Shown: one piece after another, positions 1 through 7,738 of the stretch | How the letters are laid out: every line of letters starts with the position of its first letter | Numbering within the stretch: the first letter of the stretch is position 1 | DNA from: an uncultured Chloroflexota bacterium | Lineage (GTDB): Bacteria > Chloroflexota > Limnocylindria > Limnocylindrales > Limnocylindraceae | Reading direction: 5' to 3' | Assembly (NCBI GenBank): GCA_937864085.1 | Contig: CALMIH010000052.1 | Location: 1 to 12,102 of the forward strand | Length of the DNA stretch: 12,102 nt | Notes under the pieces: generated by a model | What the model saw: the letters and a program-made list of their open reading frames with translations, nothing else | What the model was told of the DNA's origin: nothing | Database searches by the model: none | Translations under genes and position numbers: made by a program

Positions 1-1
1 G

Positions 2-877
2 CAAGATGTCAGCCTTGCAGCGCGAGACGCGGTGAGTAACGAACTGCTCGGCTACCTTCCACTGATGAAGCGACCAGACGGCGTCATCTACTCAGGTGCA
101 ACGTTTCACATTGATTACGCCACGGTGCTCCTTGCGCCACTCCCCTCCGGCGAAACAGGTGGAATAGATGACGTTGCAGCCTCACTTGCGAGGGCGCTCA
201 TCAACACCAACGCACCGCTTAACCTGTTGCGCCTCCGCACCGAAGACGCCGCGCACGCACGCATGATCAGCGCTATCACACACGCCGCCGAAGCGAACAA
301 GCGAACCGCAACGTTCGGTATTGAAGAGCCTGCGCCATTCATTGATCTCCTTGGGATCACTACGTTTGATGAACATCTAGAACGCCTTGACAAGAAGGAG
401 CGTCACGAGACTCGGCGCAAGCTTCGCCGCGCGGAGGCGGCGGGGGTGCAGATCAGCGCGAGCAAAGATCTGAGCACCGATCTCCCAGAGTTCATTCGGC
501 TGCACCGCGCGCGTTGGGGCGAGAACGGACTCTTTACCGCAACAGATAAGGGAGCGTCAGAGGAGCGCTTCATGCGCGAGATGTTCAGCACCGCACCAGC
601 AGGGATGATCACGCTACTGCTGGCGCGCAACGAAGAGTTCGGGACTTTTGCGGCGGGACTCTTCTTGCGAGACGCGAACGCGCTGCGCTACTGGAATGCT
701 GGTGGTGACATAGCGGCGCGCGCACTCTCACCGGGTGTCTTGCTCTTTGCGCACGGATTGACAATGGCGATTAGTGAGAAGCTGCCGCGCCTTGACTTCT
801 TGCGCGGCAACGAAGCGTATAAGTACGAGTGCGGCGCGGTCGATGCGCAGGTGATGCAGCTCCAGGTGCCAGCATGA
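2..877 (+). CDS. GNAT-fold acyltransferase, CelD/FemAB-like (Acetyltransf_6), 5'-truncated by window edge
   Basis: The protein resembles the Acetyltransf_6 / CelD (BcsL) group of GNAT-fold proteins, which transfer acyl or aminoacyl groups in cell-wall or exopolysaccharide synthesis. Numbering from the GTG at 32, the family pattern is visible: a basic helix ERHETRRKLRRAE (residues 123-135), then LHRARW (157-162), a strand LLLARNEE (195-202), the SPGVLL motif (233-238) and the terminal DFLRGNEAYKYECG block (255-268). The frame stays open from base 2 through that GTG, which has no good ribosome-binding site. The N-terminus also begins in mid-domain, so the gene very probably starts upstream of the window. 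The stop TGA overlaps the ATG of the glycosyltransferase (ATGA at 874-877), implying one transcript and translational coupling. The fold family is fairly sure; the acceptor substrate is unknown. Confidence 0.8.
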   Translation, partial: QDVSLAARDAVSNELLGYLPLMKRPDGVIYSGATFHIDYATVLLAPLPSGETGGIDDVAASLARALINTNAPLNLLRLRTEDAAHARMISAITHAAEANKRTATFGIEEPAPFIDLLGITTFDEHLERLDKKERHETRRKLRRAEAAGVQISASKDLSTDLPEFIRLHRARWGENGLFTATDKGASEERFMREMFSTAPAGMITLLLARNEEFGTFAAGLFLRDANALRYWNAGGDIAARALSPGVLLFAHGLTMAISEKLPRLDFLRGNEAYKYECGAVDAQVMQLQVPA

Positions 878-2115
878 TTCATAACAGTCATAGCGAACCG
901 TGCACCGCACGTAAGCCGATCGGTCCGCTCCCTGACGGGAGCCGCATTCACGTGGTGCAGCTCTTAGCGACCGGGACGAACGGTGGTGCGCAGGAGAGCG
1001 TGGTGAACACGGTGTTGCGCATGGATCTCAGCCGTCACGATGTTCGTGTCATCTCGCTTTCACATGGCAGCACGATCAAGCGACTCGAACGACTCGGTGT
1101 TACCACGGAGGTGATTGAAGACGAAGAGGACAGCCGCGCCGCAGCGGTGCTTGCCGATCGTCTGATTGCACTCAAGACGCAGGTGGTACATGCGCACATG
1201 TTCCGCGCTGAGGTGGTGGCGGTGCTCGCCGCCGATCTCGTGGAGGCACGCACTGGGAAGCGGCCGCTTCTTATCTCAACGGTGCACTCAAGCCGCTTCC
1301 GCTCGGCTGAGGATCGGGAACTCCTTGAGAAGATCACGCCGCGCATTGATCACCTGATCGCCGTGAGCGACGCGATCGTGCGAAAGATCGTGGCCGAAAG
1401 CCGCGACAGCACCAGCATCAGTCGCATCTATAACGGCGTGGACCTCGAGCGATTCGACAAGGTGATCAGCCGCGAGGCGGCGCGCAAGGAGATCGGTGTT
1501 CCAGACACAGCACTTCTTGCTGTCTCGGTCGGCCGCCTAGAGCCAGAGAAGGGCCACCCCACGCTCATTGAGGCGTGGCCGCTGGTGCATCACAACTTCC
1601 CAGAGGCCCAGCTCCTGATCGTTGGAGAGGGCTCCGAGCGCGATCGCCTAGAGGGGCTCGCCGCCGCACACCTTCGCAGCGAGATCTGCTGTGAGAGCGT
1701 CGCCTTCCTCGGCCGGCGTGACGATATCCCCACCATCCTCGCCGCGGCGGATGTGGTGGTGATGCCGAGCTATCGCGAGGCGCAGGGGATCGCCATCATT
1801 GAAGCGCTTGCAGCCGAGCGCCCAGTGGTTGCGAGCAACGTGGGTGGAATTCCAGAGATGATCACCGATGGCGAGAATGGCATTCTTGTCCCATCCCACG
1901 ATCCGGCCGCACTCGCGTCGGCGATTGACCTCATCTTTAAGAAGCCAGAGATTGGCGCACAACTTGCCGCTAAAGGACATGCGCTTGTCCACGCTGAACT
2001 CTGCATTGATTACATGCTCCGAGATATCGAGTCGATCTACGCGCTCGCGGTTGGCGGCAGCATGGCGCTTGTTCCGGATCGAAACGGCGTTCGCGCAATC
2101 GACGCTACGAACTAG
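874..2115 (+). CDS. GT4-family glycosyltransferase (GT-B fold)
   Basis: A 413-residue retaining glycosyltransferase of the GT4 (Glycos_transf_1) family, which moves a sugar from a nucleotide-sugar donor onto a glycan, lipid or protein acceptor at the cytoplasmic membrane face. The N-terminal acceptor domain has the glycine-rich loop TNGGAQESV (35-43) and VVHAHMFRAE (104-113). The C-terminal donor domain has IYNGVD (185-190), SVGRLEPEKGH (218-228), VGEGSERDRLE (250-260) and the EX7E motif with E302 and E310, followed by ERPVVASNVGGIPEMI (315-330). The ATG at 874 is chosen because it overlaps the previous stop and has AGGTG at 864-868 with a 5-nt spacer. An in-frame upstream start at 829 would lie inside the acyltransferase gene. 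Coupling to that gene suggests both act on one surface glycan. Donor sugar cannot be read from the sequence. Confidence 0.9.
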   Translation: MIHNSHSEPCTARKPIGPLPDGSRIHVVQLLATGTNGGAQESVVNTVLRMDLSRHDVRVISLSHGSTIKRLERLGVTTEVIEDEEDSRAAAVLADRLIALKTQVVHAHMFRAEVVAVLAADLVEARTGKRPLLISTVHSSRFRSAEDRELLEKITPRIDHLIAVSDAIVRKIVAESRDSTSISRIYNGVDLERFDKVISREAARKEIGVPDTALLAVSVGRLEPEKGHPTLIEAWPLVHHNFPEAQLLIVGEGSERDRLEGLAAAHLRSEICCESVAFLGRRDDIPTILAAADVVVMPSYREAQGIAIIEALAAERPVVASNVGGIPEMITDGENGILVPSHDPAALASAIDLIFKKPEIGAQLAAKGHALVHAELCIDYMLRDIESIYALAVGGSMALVPDRNGVRAIDATN

Positions 2116-2118
2116 CGA

Positions 2119-2136
2119 GCGAAGCGTTCGCTTCGC
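2119..2136. terminator. Short perfect hairpin between convergent genes, possible bidirectional terminator
   Basis: GCGAAGCG at 2119-2126 pairs perfectly with CGCTTCGC at 2129-2136, leaving a two-base centre (TT), or a four-base GTTC loop if the inner pair opens. It occupies most of the 24-bp gap between the glycosyltransferase stop (2115) and the PIG-L stop (2140), where a shared terminator is expected. There is no T-tract on either side, so it is not a standard intrinsic terminator; it may only stabilise 3' ends. Confidence 0.4.
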
Positions 2137-2139
2137 GAA

Positions 2140-3231
2140 CTAACCGCGGCGGACGGCGCTCCAGTAGCGCTCAGCGGAACCGCTCTTCCCCGCGGCGAGT
2201 GCAACGCGCGCGCCATGACCACGCACCGCATCGGCCATCTTCTGGTCGGAGCCGAAGAGGTGTGGCACCTGCGACGCGTAGAGCTTGATCCCCTGAATCT
2301 TCGTCTCAATGACGTTGCTGATATCTGCGATCTCTGGCGTTAGAGAGATATCGGCGGGAAGTTCTGCGCGATATTCGGCGGGAAGTCCGGCTGACGGATT
2401 GAACTCGTTCCACCAGGCGTACGGGAAATCTTCGTAGAAGGAGATCTTGCTCGCCCAATCTGGACCGGGCATCTCCCACTTGCGTGGCTCAGCAAGAAGG
2501 GCTGCGCCAACCTTGCGCGCCAACTGGTGATCAACATGCGAACCGATGCCGAGTGGGAAGTAGACGTGCTGCGGTTCAAGTCGCGTGATCTCTTGCGCAA
2601 GGAGTGTGATCGGCGCAGCGTCACCTGGACGCACGCTGCCGAGGAGTTGTTCGTCACCCTCATATCCGCGGAAGACAGCATCTGGAAGATCAAGGAAGAC
2701 AACCGCCGCTTCACTAAAGAGCGCGTAGTACTCATCTTCAACTTTCCGTTGCGCCATCGCTTCGCCAGCCGCCGCCGCAACCGCCGTGTTGCCCGGCGTG
2801 TGCGTTCCTTGGCCGCCAACGGTATCAACGTCTTTTGCATGAGGAAGTCCACCACCACCACTGATGTCCGCCTTGCGGTACCAGGATGCGCGCTGCCAGA
2901 ACTCTTTCGCGCTCGCATCTGCCTCCTGCTGCGTTGCACCGAGTCGCGCCGGCTCCGCTTGCCACGGTGCGAGCTCGCTTGCTGTTTCACCGGGAACTGC
3001 AACATCGGTGGCAACTGAACCGCTATCAAATGCTTGCGTGGATGGCCAGATCGCCTTCCCGCCGAAGCCGAGCGCTTGGCGCTGGTACGGCGACATGCGG
3101 TTCAGATCGCCGTGGCCGGAGAAGACGCTAATGATGATCACGTTCTGGCCGAGTTCGCGAAGGTGCGCGATCAAGCCACCACAGGAGAGTGCGGCATCAT
3201 CCGGATGCGGTGAGATGAAGATGTGGCTCAT
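2140..3231 (-). CDS. PIG-L/LmbE-family N-acetylglucosamine-type deacetylase with a large internal insertion
   Basis: A 363-residue member of the zinc-dependent PIG-L/LmbE deacetylase family, which removes N-acetyl groups from GlcNAc-type sugars on lipids, thiols or glycans. The metal site is visible: PHPDD (8-12) followed by ALSCGG, and HVDH (232-235) in the GIGSHVDHQLARK block. VVFLDLPDAVFRGYE (177-191) is the usual middle strand. Between SVFSGHGD and RKVEDEYYALF (about residues 43-160; bases 2752-3105) lies some 115 residues, where I expect only a short linker in the family. It is rich in Gly, Ala, Thr and Gln. The ATG at 3231 fits because the catalytic motif starts at residue 8. No clear Shine-Dalgarno is present; a weak TATTGC lies 6 nt before the ATG. 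It is the last gene of the minus-strand run. Substrate unknown: nothing nearby specifies mycothiol, bacillithiol or GPI-like lipids. Confidence 0.88.
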   Translation of the reverse strand: MSHIFISPHPDDAALSCGGLIAHLRELGQNVIIISVFSGHGDLNRMSPYQRQALGFGGKAIWPSTQAFDSGSVATDVAVPGETASELAPWQAEPARLGATQQEADASAKEFWQRASWYRKADISGGGGLPHAKDVDTVGGQGTHTPGNTAVAAAAGEAMAQRKVEDEYYALFSEAAVVFLDLPDAVFRGYEGDEQLLGSVRPGDAAPITLLAQEITRLEPQHVYFPLGIGSHVDHQLARKVGAALLAEPRKWEMPGPDWASKISFYEDFPYAWWNEFNPSAGLPAEYRAELPADISLTPEIADISNVIETKIQGIKLYASQVPHLFGSDQKMADAVRGHGARVALAAGKSGSAERYWSAVRRG

Positions 3232-3270
3232 GGCGCTGCAATAACCAGCGTGCCGTGCGCGCCGCTCGCG

Positions 3271-3489
3271 CTACGGGCTTGGGGACGCGCTCGGCGACTC
3301 CGAGGCGCTTGGCGCAGGTGTTGCAGAGAGCGCCTTTGGGAGCGTTTTGATCAAGCCGTCACGCCCCATCAGAAGCGGATAGGCGATCACCGCCGCCATC
3401 GCGATCGTTGCAACAAGCACGAAGAGGCGTGGCCCGCGATCCTTCGCGACGGCTCGTTTCGGTGTGAACTCTTGCTGCTCTGTGCTCAT
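3271..3489 (-). CDS. Small single-pass membrane protein with Ser/Pro-rich tail, hypothetical
   Basis: A 72-residue protein of no family I recognise. A basic, charged N-terminus (EFTPKRAVAKDRGPR) is followed by one hydrophobic helix at about residues 21-41, ending LLMGRDG, and a low-complexity tail of alternating Ser, Ala and Pro at residues 55-72. The positive-inside rule predicts a cytoplasmic N-terminus and an exported tail. It lies 19 bp after the CrtC-like gene and 39 bp before the PIG-L gene on the same strand, so it belongs to the same run. It also has its own leaderless-type promoter (TAGAAT, then 7 nt, then ATG). That promoter and the plausible membrane topology favour a real gene over a chance ORF. 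It could be a small membrane partner of a neighbouring protein; this is conjecture. Confidence 0.6.
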   Translation of the reverse strand: MSTEQQEFTPKRAVAKDRGPRLFVLVATIAMAAVIAYPLLMGRDGLIKTLPKALSATPAPSASESPSASPSP

Positions 3490-3502
3490 GCGGCTGATTC
3501 TA
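3490..3502 (-). promoter_or_regulatory. Leaderless-type promoter: TAGAAT 7 nt before the small membrane protein gene
   Basis: On the minus strand TAGAAT occupies 3502-3497 and is followed by seven bases and the ATG at 3489, so transcription would begin at or next to the start codon. It sits in the 19-bp gap after the CrtC-like stop and would allow the last two genes of the run to be expressed separately. No -35 element at normal spacing is evident. Confidence 0.5.
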
Positions 3503-3508
3503 GCGGGG

Positions 3509-4660
3509 TCAACGGAGTGAGGCGTATCCGGTGAGCTCCACGTAGGCGGCGCCGCTCACTGGTCGGCCGTTGAGCGTGCCGCTGACCCGATTCGCCCCCT
3601 CCCAATAGATCACCCCCGTGGTGGCCCGCGTGTCCAGCTCCTGGTCAAGCACCTCGGGGCTGATCGCCACACTCAGCCCCTTTGACGGGATCTCCAGCCT
3701 CCAGCCCGAGGGCCAGTTCGCCCCCGTCGCTGGGCTGAGCCAGCTCCCCGTCGCCGTGAGCTGAATATCGCTGGCGGTAATGCGCTCAACGCTGCCGTTC
3801 GCCGCCACCCAGGTGCCGTAGATCAGCGGGTAGTTGCCATCTGCGTCGCGTACGAACGAGAGCATCAGATCGATTGGTCGCCCCGCGCTATCCGTCATGT
3901 TCAACGCGAACCAGTCCCAACCACCGCCACCAATGGCAATGAAGTCGCCCCACTGATGATCAAACCATGAACTCCCAACAACTGACAGCACCACACCATC
4001 AATCGTGATCTCTCCTTGCGTTGGCATGCGCGTGCGCGAGTAGTAGTACGAACCACCAGCGTCGGCAAAATCAACCCAACCATCGTCGTCATGCAGTACT
4101 GGCGCAGCGGGTGCGGCGAGCTGCAACGCCAACCATTCGGCGCTGATCTGCATCCCGCCATCAAGGCCAAGGTTCATCACCCACGGTTCGTTTCCCAGCG
4201 TTGCAGGATTGAGCGGATCCGCACCAGTAATCGCGAACGCGGCGGCTGGTGGCACAAAGAACTGCGCACCGATATCAACTTGCGGACCAATCTCGGAACG
4301 CTGCACATACTGGAATGATCCGGCACGATCGCCTCGCGGCTTCTCTGTCAACGCAACATGAGAAGCCCACGTCACAGGAAATGCACCGCGCTCAGCGCGG
4401 AAGATCACCGCTTCATAACCAAACTCGCGAGAACCATCCAGCGTTGCAAGGTGGCCGGTGACGTACCACCACTCAGTGAGTCGATCATGCGCCGCATCGT
4501 CGCGCGGGAAGCTGACCGGCTGCGGATCGTTGCGTGGCGCAAGCGGCGTCGCCTTAACGCTCGGCGCGCCAGTAGGCGCGGCACTGTTGGAGAGGATCGG
4601 TCCGTTGCACGCGCTAACGGCAAGCGCCGCGAATAGAACGAGCACTAGCGCGCGTCTCAT
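3509..4660 (-). CDS. CrtC/AttH lipocalin-like lipoprotein (carotenoid 1,2-hydratase-like domain)
   Basis: A 383-residue predicted lipoprotein with the CrtC/AttH lipocalin-like double domain. The signal peptide MRRALVLVLFAALAVSAC ends in a lipobox, VSAC, making Cys18 the lipidated residue. A Ser/Pro/Ala linker leads to EWWYVTGHL (63-71) and GYEAVIFRAE (81-90) of the first lipocalin domain. SWFDHQWGDF (231-240), GGWDWFALNM (246-255), VIYWEGANRVSG (350-361) and YVELTGYA (373-380) of the second follow. Members include carotenoid 1,2-hydratase CrtC and AttH, but no carotenoid gene is near. The start at 4660 is chosen over upstream in-frame starts because it gives the signal peptide and overlaps the MMPL stop as ATGA. 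GGAGG at 4675-4671 is a usable Shine-Dalgarno. Coupling to an MMPL exporter suggests binding or modifying a lipid on the outer face of the membrane. Confidence 0.87.
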   Translation of the reverse strand: MRRALVLVLFAALAVSACNGPILSNSAAPTGAPSVKATPLAPRNDPQPVSFPRDDAAHDRLTEWWYVTGHLATLDGSREFGYEAVIFRAERGAFPVTWASHVALTEKPRGDRAGSFQYVQRSEIGPQVDIGAQFFVPPAAAFAITGADPLNPATLGNEPWVMNLGLDGGMQISAEWLALQLAAPAAPVLHDDDGWVDFADAGGSYYYSRTRMPTQGEITIDGVVLSVVGSSWFDHQWGDFIAIGGGGWDWFALNMTDSAGRPIDLMLSFVRDADGNYPLIYGTWVAANGSVERITASDIQLTATGSWLSPATGANWPSGWRLEIPSKGLSVAISPEVLDQELDTRATTGVIYWEGANRVSGTLNGRPVSGAAYVELTGYASLR

Positions 4661-6987
4661 CGTGCTCGCGCCTCCGTCTCCGCTTCCGTTGCAATGCGTC
4701 CGGAGAGGAGTCGCTCCATCCAGCGCGGTGCCCACCAGTTCCACTTGCCGAAGAGTCGCATCGTTGCAGGAACCAGCAGCGCGCGAACAATGGTGGCATC
4801 GAGCGCAACGGCAATCGCAACGCCAACGCCGAGCGCCTTGATCAACACGATCTCGGCAAAGACAAACGACCCAGCGACCACCACAACAATCAACGCGGCT
4901 GATGTAATGATACGGCCGCTGCGCTCAAGGCCGCCAGCAACGGCGGCGGCGTTATCGCCCGTGCGATCGTAGATTTCGCGCATGCGCGTCAGCAGGAAAA
5001 CTTCGTAATCCATCGAGAGGCCAAACAAGACGCAGAACAAGATCACGGGGATCGTGGTCTCCACAAATCCGAGTGGTGCAAAGCCGAGAATCGCGGAGAG
5101 ATTCCCCTCCTGGAAGATCCAGACGAGTGCGCCGAAGCTCGCAAGGATTGAGAGGGTATTCATGACGACCGCTTTAATCGGCAAGACAATTGATCGCAGC
5201 AGCACCGCAAGGATGAGCAGCGTGGCGAGGATCACCACCGCAGCGGTGCGCGGGAATTCGCCGGAGATGGTGTCTACCACGTCAACAATCTCCGCCGCAC
5301 CGCCACCAATGAGTGCGTTGAGTCCTGCAGGCGGCGTGATAGCAGACGGCGTGCCCGCGGCAATACTGCCCGGATGTGCCGCGCGAAGTTCACCAACGAG
5401 CGCGCGTGACTCTGGACGATTCGGTCCATTTGTTGGTGTGATGGAGACGGTGGTGAGATCACCAGCGGTGGTGAAGCTCAGGATCTGCGCCGCATAACGA
5501 TCTGGCGGCGTCGCGCCGTCAGTTGAAGAGGATGAGTAGAGCAGCTGGTACTGCGTGAGCGTCAGTCGCGGATCAATCGAGACAATGGAATCTACGCGCG
5601 CCACACGCGGATCTGCCTGCAGCGCCTGCACCCAGTCATAGAGGAGCTTGATGTTCGCAGCGCTCGTGACTGGGCCATCCGTGCGCACGGCGGCGGTCAT
5701 GGGGCTAAACGAGCCTTCGCCGAATGCGTCGGTGAGCGCGTCGAGCGCCTGGCGACTCGGGACGCGCTCGGGGAGGATGCTGCCGTCTGGTGCGTTGAAG
5801 CGCACCCCAAGCCACGGCGTGCCGAGGGCGATCAAGAGGGCGAGCGTTGGCAGGGCCACGGCAATCGGTCGGCGCATCACGGCGCGTGCGAGGCGTGCCC
5901 ACGGTCCACGCTCGTTGACCTTGCCGCTCCCTAGGCGGCGGATCGCGAGCCGATTCACGCGCGGCCCAAGCAGGCTCAAGATCGCTGGCATCAGCGTGAC
6001 GCTGGAGGCTACGGCGATCGCCACAGTGATCGCACCAGCAATGCCGATGCTGCGCAGGATGGCGAAGTCAAAGAGGGCGAGGCCGGCCAAGCCGAGCATC
6101 ACCGTGACGCCAGAGAAGAAGACGGCGCGCCCCGCCGTGGCAACGGTGCGCTGCACCGCATCACCGAGTTTCGCACCGCGACCGAGCTCTTCGCGGAATC
6201 GCGAGACGAGAAGGAGCGAGTAGTCCACGCCAAGCCCAAGGCCGAGCAGCGTGGTGAGATTCAAGACGAAGATGCTCATGCGCGTTGCCTGCGCAATACC
6301 AAAGATCGCCGCAAGCGCAACGAGCACCGTTGCGCCACCAACCGCGAGTGGCAGCCCCGCCGCAACGGCAGATCCAAAGACGAGCAGCAAGACAATCGCC
6401 GCAAGCGGAAGGCTGATCAACTCACTGCGCTGCAGATCGGTTTCAGAAACGATCTGGATGTCTGCATAGAATGATGGCCCGCCAGCGAGCGCAACCTTAA
6501 TCCCATCAACCTCAACGAGCGCCGCTTGGATCCCCTCAAGTGCCGCTGGTGAATCGTCTGGCTTGAGATCAAGCAAGATCACGTCATAGACAATCTTCTT
6601 CTCCACGTTGACCTGTGTTGGCGCGATCAAGTGTGAACGCGAGCCCACCACGTGTGGCGCGTTCGCCACGCCAGCAACGGCTCGTTGCGCCGCCGCCTCA
6701 AATTGCGGCGTTCCTGGTGTCAGCGTTGATGAGCTGATCGCAAGAACGAGTGCAGAGGGTGGCGCGCCGAGCTCACTCTCTAGCGCTGCGCGCGACCGCG
6801 CACTCTCCAGCGTTGGAAGATCAAAGCCACCCGCCTGCAGTGCGCCTGGCGCCTGTGGTGCAAACGGAAGTGCGCAGAGAACAATAAAAACCCATGCGCC
6901 AATCACCAGTCGTGCATGTGCGTGCACGAATGCGCCGAGTCGTTCAAACGGTGGCAAGCTGCGCACAGCTCGCACTCGTCGCGCCAC
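4657..6987 (-). CDS. MMPL-family RND transporter
   Basis: A 776-residue RND-superfamily exporter of the MMPL type, which exports lipids or other hydrophobic compounds using the proton gradient. It has the duplicated layout. TM1 (about 27-42) is followed by an extracytoplasmic domain (about 43-190) and a five-helix bundle (192-340) with GLGVDYSLLLVSRFREE (251-267). TM7 (about 375-392), a second outer domain and a second bundle (582-740) with GLSMDYEVFLLTRMRE (656-671) follow. D255/Y256 and D660/Y661 are the expected proton-relay Asp-Tyr pairs, so both halves look intact. The start is GTG at 6987, one base after the phosphoesterase stop, with a weak AGGT about 8 nt upstream. The stop overlaps the start of the CrtC-like lipoprotein gene. 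There are no adjacent outer-membrane-factor or adaptor genes, as expected of stand-alone MMPL proteins. Substrate unknown. Confidence 0.93.
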   Translation of the reverse strand: MARRVRAVRSLPPFERLGAFVHAHARLVIGAWVFIVLCALPFAPQAPGALQAGGFDLPTLESARSRAALESELGAPPSALVLAISSSTLTPGTPQFEAAAQRAVAGVANAPHVVGSRSHLIAPTQVNVEKKIVYDVILLDLKPDDSPAALEGIQAALVEVDGIKVALAGGPSFYADIQIVSETDLQRSELISLPLAAIVLLLVFGSAVAAGLPLAVGGATVLVALAAIFGIAQATRMSIFVLNLTTLLGLGLGVDYSLLLVSRFREELGRGAKLGDAVQRTVATAGRAVFFSGVTVMLGLAGLALFDFAILRSIGIAGAITVAIAVASSVTLMPAILSLLGPRVNRLAIRRLGSGKVNERGPWARLARAVMRRPIAVALPTLALLIALGTPWLGVRFNAPDGSILPERVPSRQALDALTDAFGEGSFSPMTAAVRTDGPVTSAANIKLLYDWVQALQADPRVARVDSIVSIDPRLTLTQYQLLYSSSSTDGATPPDRYAAQILSFTTAGDLTTVSITPTNGPNRPESRALVGELRAAHPGSIAAGTPSAITPPAGLNALIGGGAAEIVDVVDTISGEFPRTAAVVILATLLILAVLLRSIVLPIKAVVMNTLSILASFGALVWIFQEGNLSAILGFAPLGFVETTIPVILFCVLFGLSMDYEVFLLTRMREIYDRTGDNAAAVAGGLERSGRIITSAALIVVVVAGSFVFAEIVLIKALGVGVAIAVALDATIVRALLVPATMRLFGKWNWWAPRWMERLLSGRIATEAETEARAR

Positions 6988-6988
6988 G

Positions 6989-7729
6989 CTAGTGACCTAG
7001 AGCGAGGCGAGTGGCGAGCCAGTCCGGAAGCCCTGCGGCATCAATCGCCTCTTGCGCGGCGGGGATGTTGTACTCCACACGCCGCCACGTCACAGTTCCC
7101 AGTCCTGCGCCAAGTTCGTCGCGCTCCCAGAGCAGCCACGCCGCGCGCGGATCGCGATCGCGTGGCTGGCCGACGGAGCCGGCGTTGACCAGCGAGGCAG
7201 TCTTCAGTGGAATCGCCTCCGCACCAACGTGCGTTCTCTGCGCAATGCCGTCCTGCAGACTCCAGATTGCTGGGACGTGCGTGTGGCCATGAAAGAGGAG
7301 TGGCGTTGCAAGTACGCGAAGGTTCTCTTCAGCGATCTCCCGTTGCACGACGTACTCCATGATCGGATCGCGTAGCGACGCGTGCACGATGGTTGCCGCA
7401 CCCATCTCCACCACTCTCGGGAGTGCACGCAACCAGCTGCGACTCTCTGCCGTAAGGACATCACGCGTCCAGAGCGCCGCGGCGTGCGCCCCTTCGTTGA
7501 AGGTCTCAATCACGTCGTCGCCGAGTGCTGCAAGATCGTGGTTCCCCATCACACCAGTTGCGCCAACGCGCTGCAACTCCGTGACTACTTCATTCGGTGA
7601 TGCGCCGTATCCCACCACGTCACCGCAGTGCCAGATCGGCGCACCCGGTGCTGTGCGCGCCACGTCTTCAAGGACCGCCTGCAGCGCAGGGAGGTTTGCA
7701 TGCACGTCAGAGAGAATGACAACGTTCAT
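6989..7729 (-). CDS. Calcineurin-like metallophosphoesterase (YfcE-like)
   Basis: A 246-residue cytoplasmic metallophosphoesterase with the complete binuclear-metal signature. The motifs in order are SDVHAN (7-12; D8, H10), CGDVVGYGASPNEV (35-48; D37), MGNHD (61-65; N63, H64), a metal-ligand candidate H116 in IVHASLRDP, and HGHTH (147-151). The family-typical NAGSVGQPRDRDPRAAW (182-198) follows. Proteins of this shape hydrolyse phosphodiesters or phosphomonoesters and are often annotated as phosphodiesterases of the YfcE/MJ0936 type. The ATG at 7729 puts the first metal ligand at residue 8, as expected, and has a strong AGGAGG just upstream. It starts 7 bp after the DedA gene stops and ends one base before the MMPL GTG, so it is a central member of the run. 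A role in phospholipid or undecaprenyl-phosphate turnover would fit the context but is inference. Confidence 0.9.
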   Translation of the reverse strand: MNVVILSDVHANLPALQAVLEDVARTAPGAPIWHCGDVVGYGASPNEVVTELQRVGATGVMGNHDLAALGDDVIETFNEGAHAAALWTRDVLTAESRSWLRALPRVVEMGAATIVHASLRDPIMEYVVQREIAEENLRVLATPLLFHGHTHVPAIWSLQDGIAQRTHVGAEAIPLKTASLVNAGSVGQPRDRDPRAAWLLWERDELGAGLGTVTWRRVEYNIPAAQEAIDAAGLPDWLATRLALGH

Positions 7730-7732
7730 AAA

Positions 7733-7738
7733 CCTCCT
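7733..7738 (-). promoter_or_regulatory. Strong Shine-Dalgarno (AGGAGG) overlapping the DedA stop codon
   Basis: AGGAGG reads on the minus strand at 7738-7733, three bases before the phosphoesterase ATG at 7729. Its first two bases are part of the DedA stop TAG (7739-7737). It is the clearest ribosome-binding site in the window, although its spacer is shorter than usual. The overlap suggests that ribosomes finishing DedA can reinitiate here. Confidence 0.7.

Noticed and set aside
829..873. Upstream in-frame start for the glycosyltransferase
   Set aside because: It would add 15 Arg/Gly/Ala-rich residues within the preceding gene; the ATGA overlap at 874 with AGGTG upstream is the better start.
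2340..3029. A 229-codon minus-strand frame within the PIG-L gene
   Set aside because: Same strand but shifted frame relative to a gene with intact catalytic motifs; Arg/Ser-rich translation typical of an out-of-frame read.
3507..3512. TTGACC (minus strand) as a -35 element for the small membrane protein promoter
   Set aside because: It is only 4 bp from the -10 hexamer instead of about 17, so it cannot act as a -35 for that promoter.
4661..4744. Longer N-terminus for the CrtC-like protein
   Set aside because: It would bury the lipoprotein signal peptide 28 residues inside the protein and overlap the MMPL 3' end extensively.
5648..6223. A 191-codon plus-strand frame inside the MMPL gene
   Set aside because: Antisense to a complete MMPL protein with all expected motifs; translation is Arg/Ala/Pro-rich with no recognisable fold.
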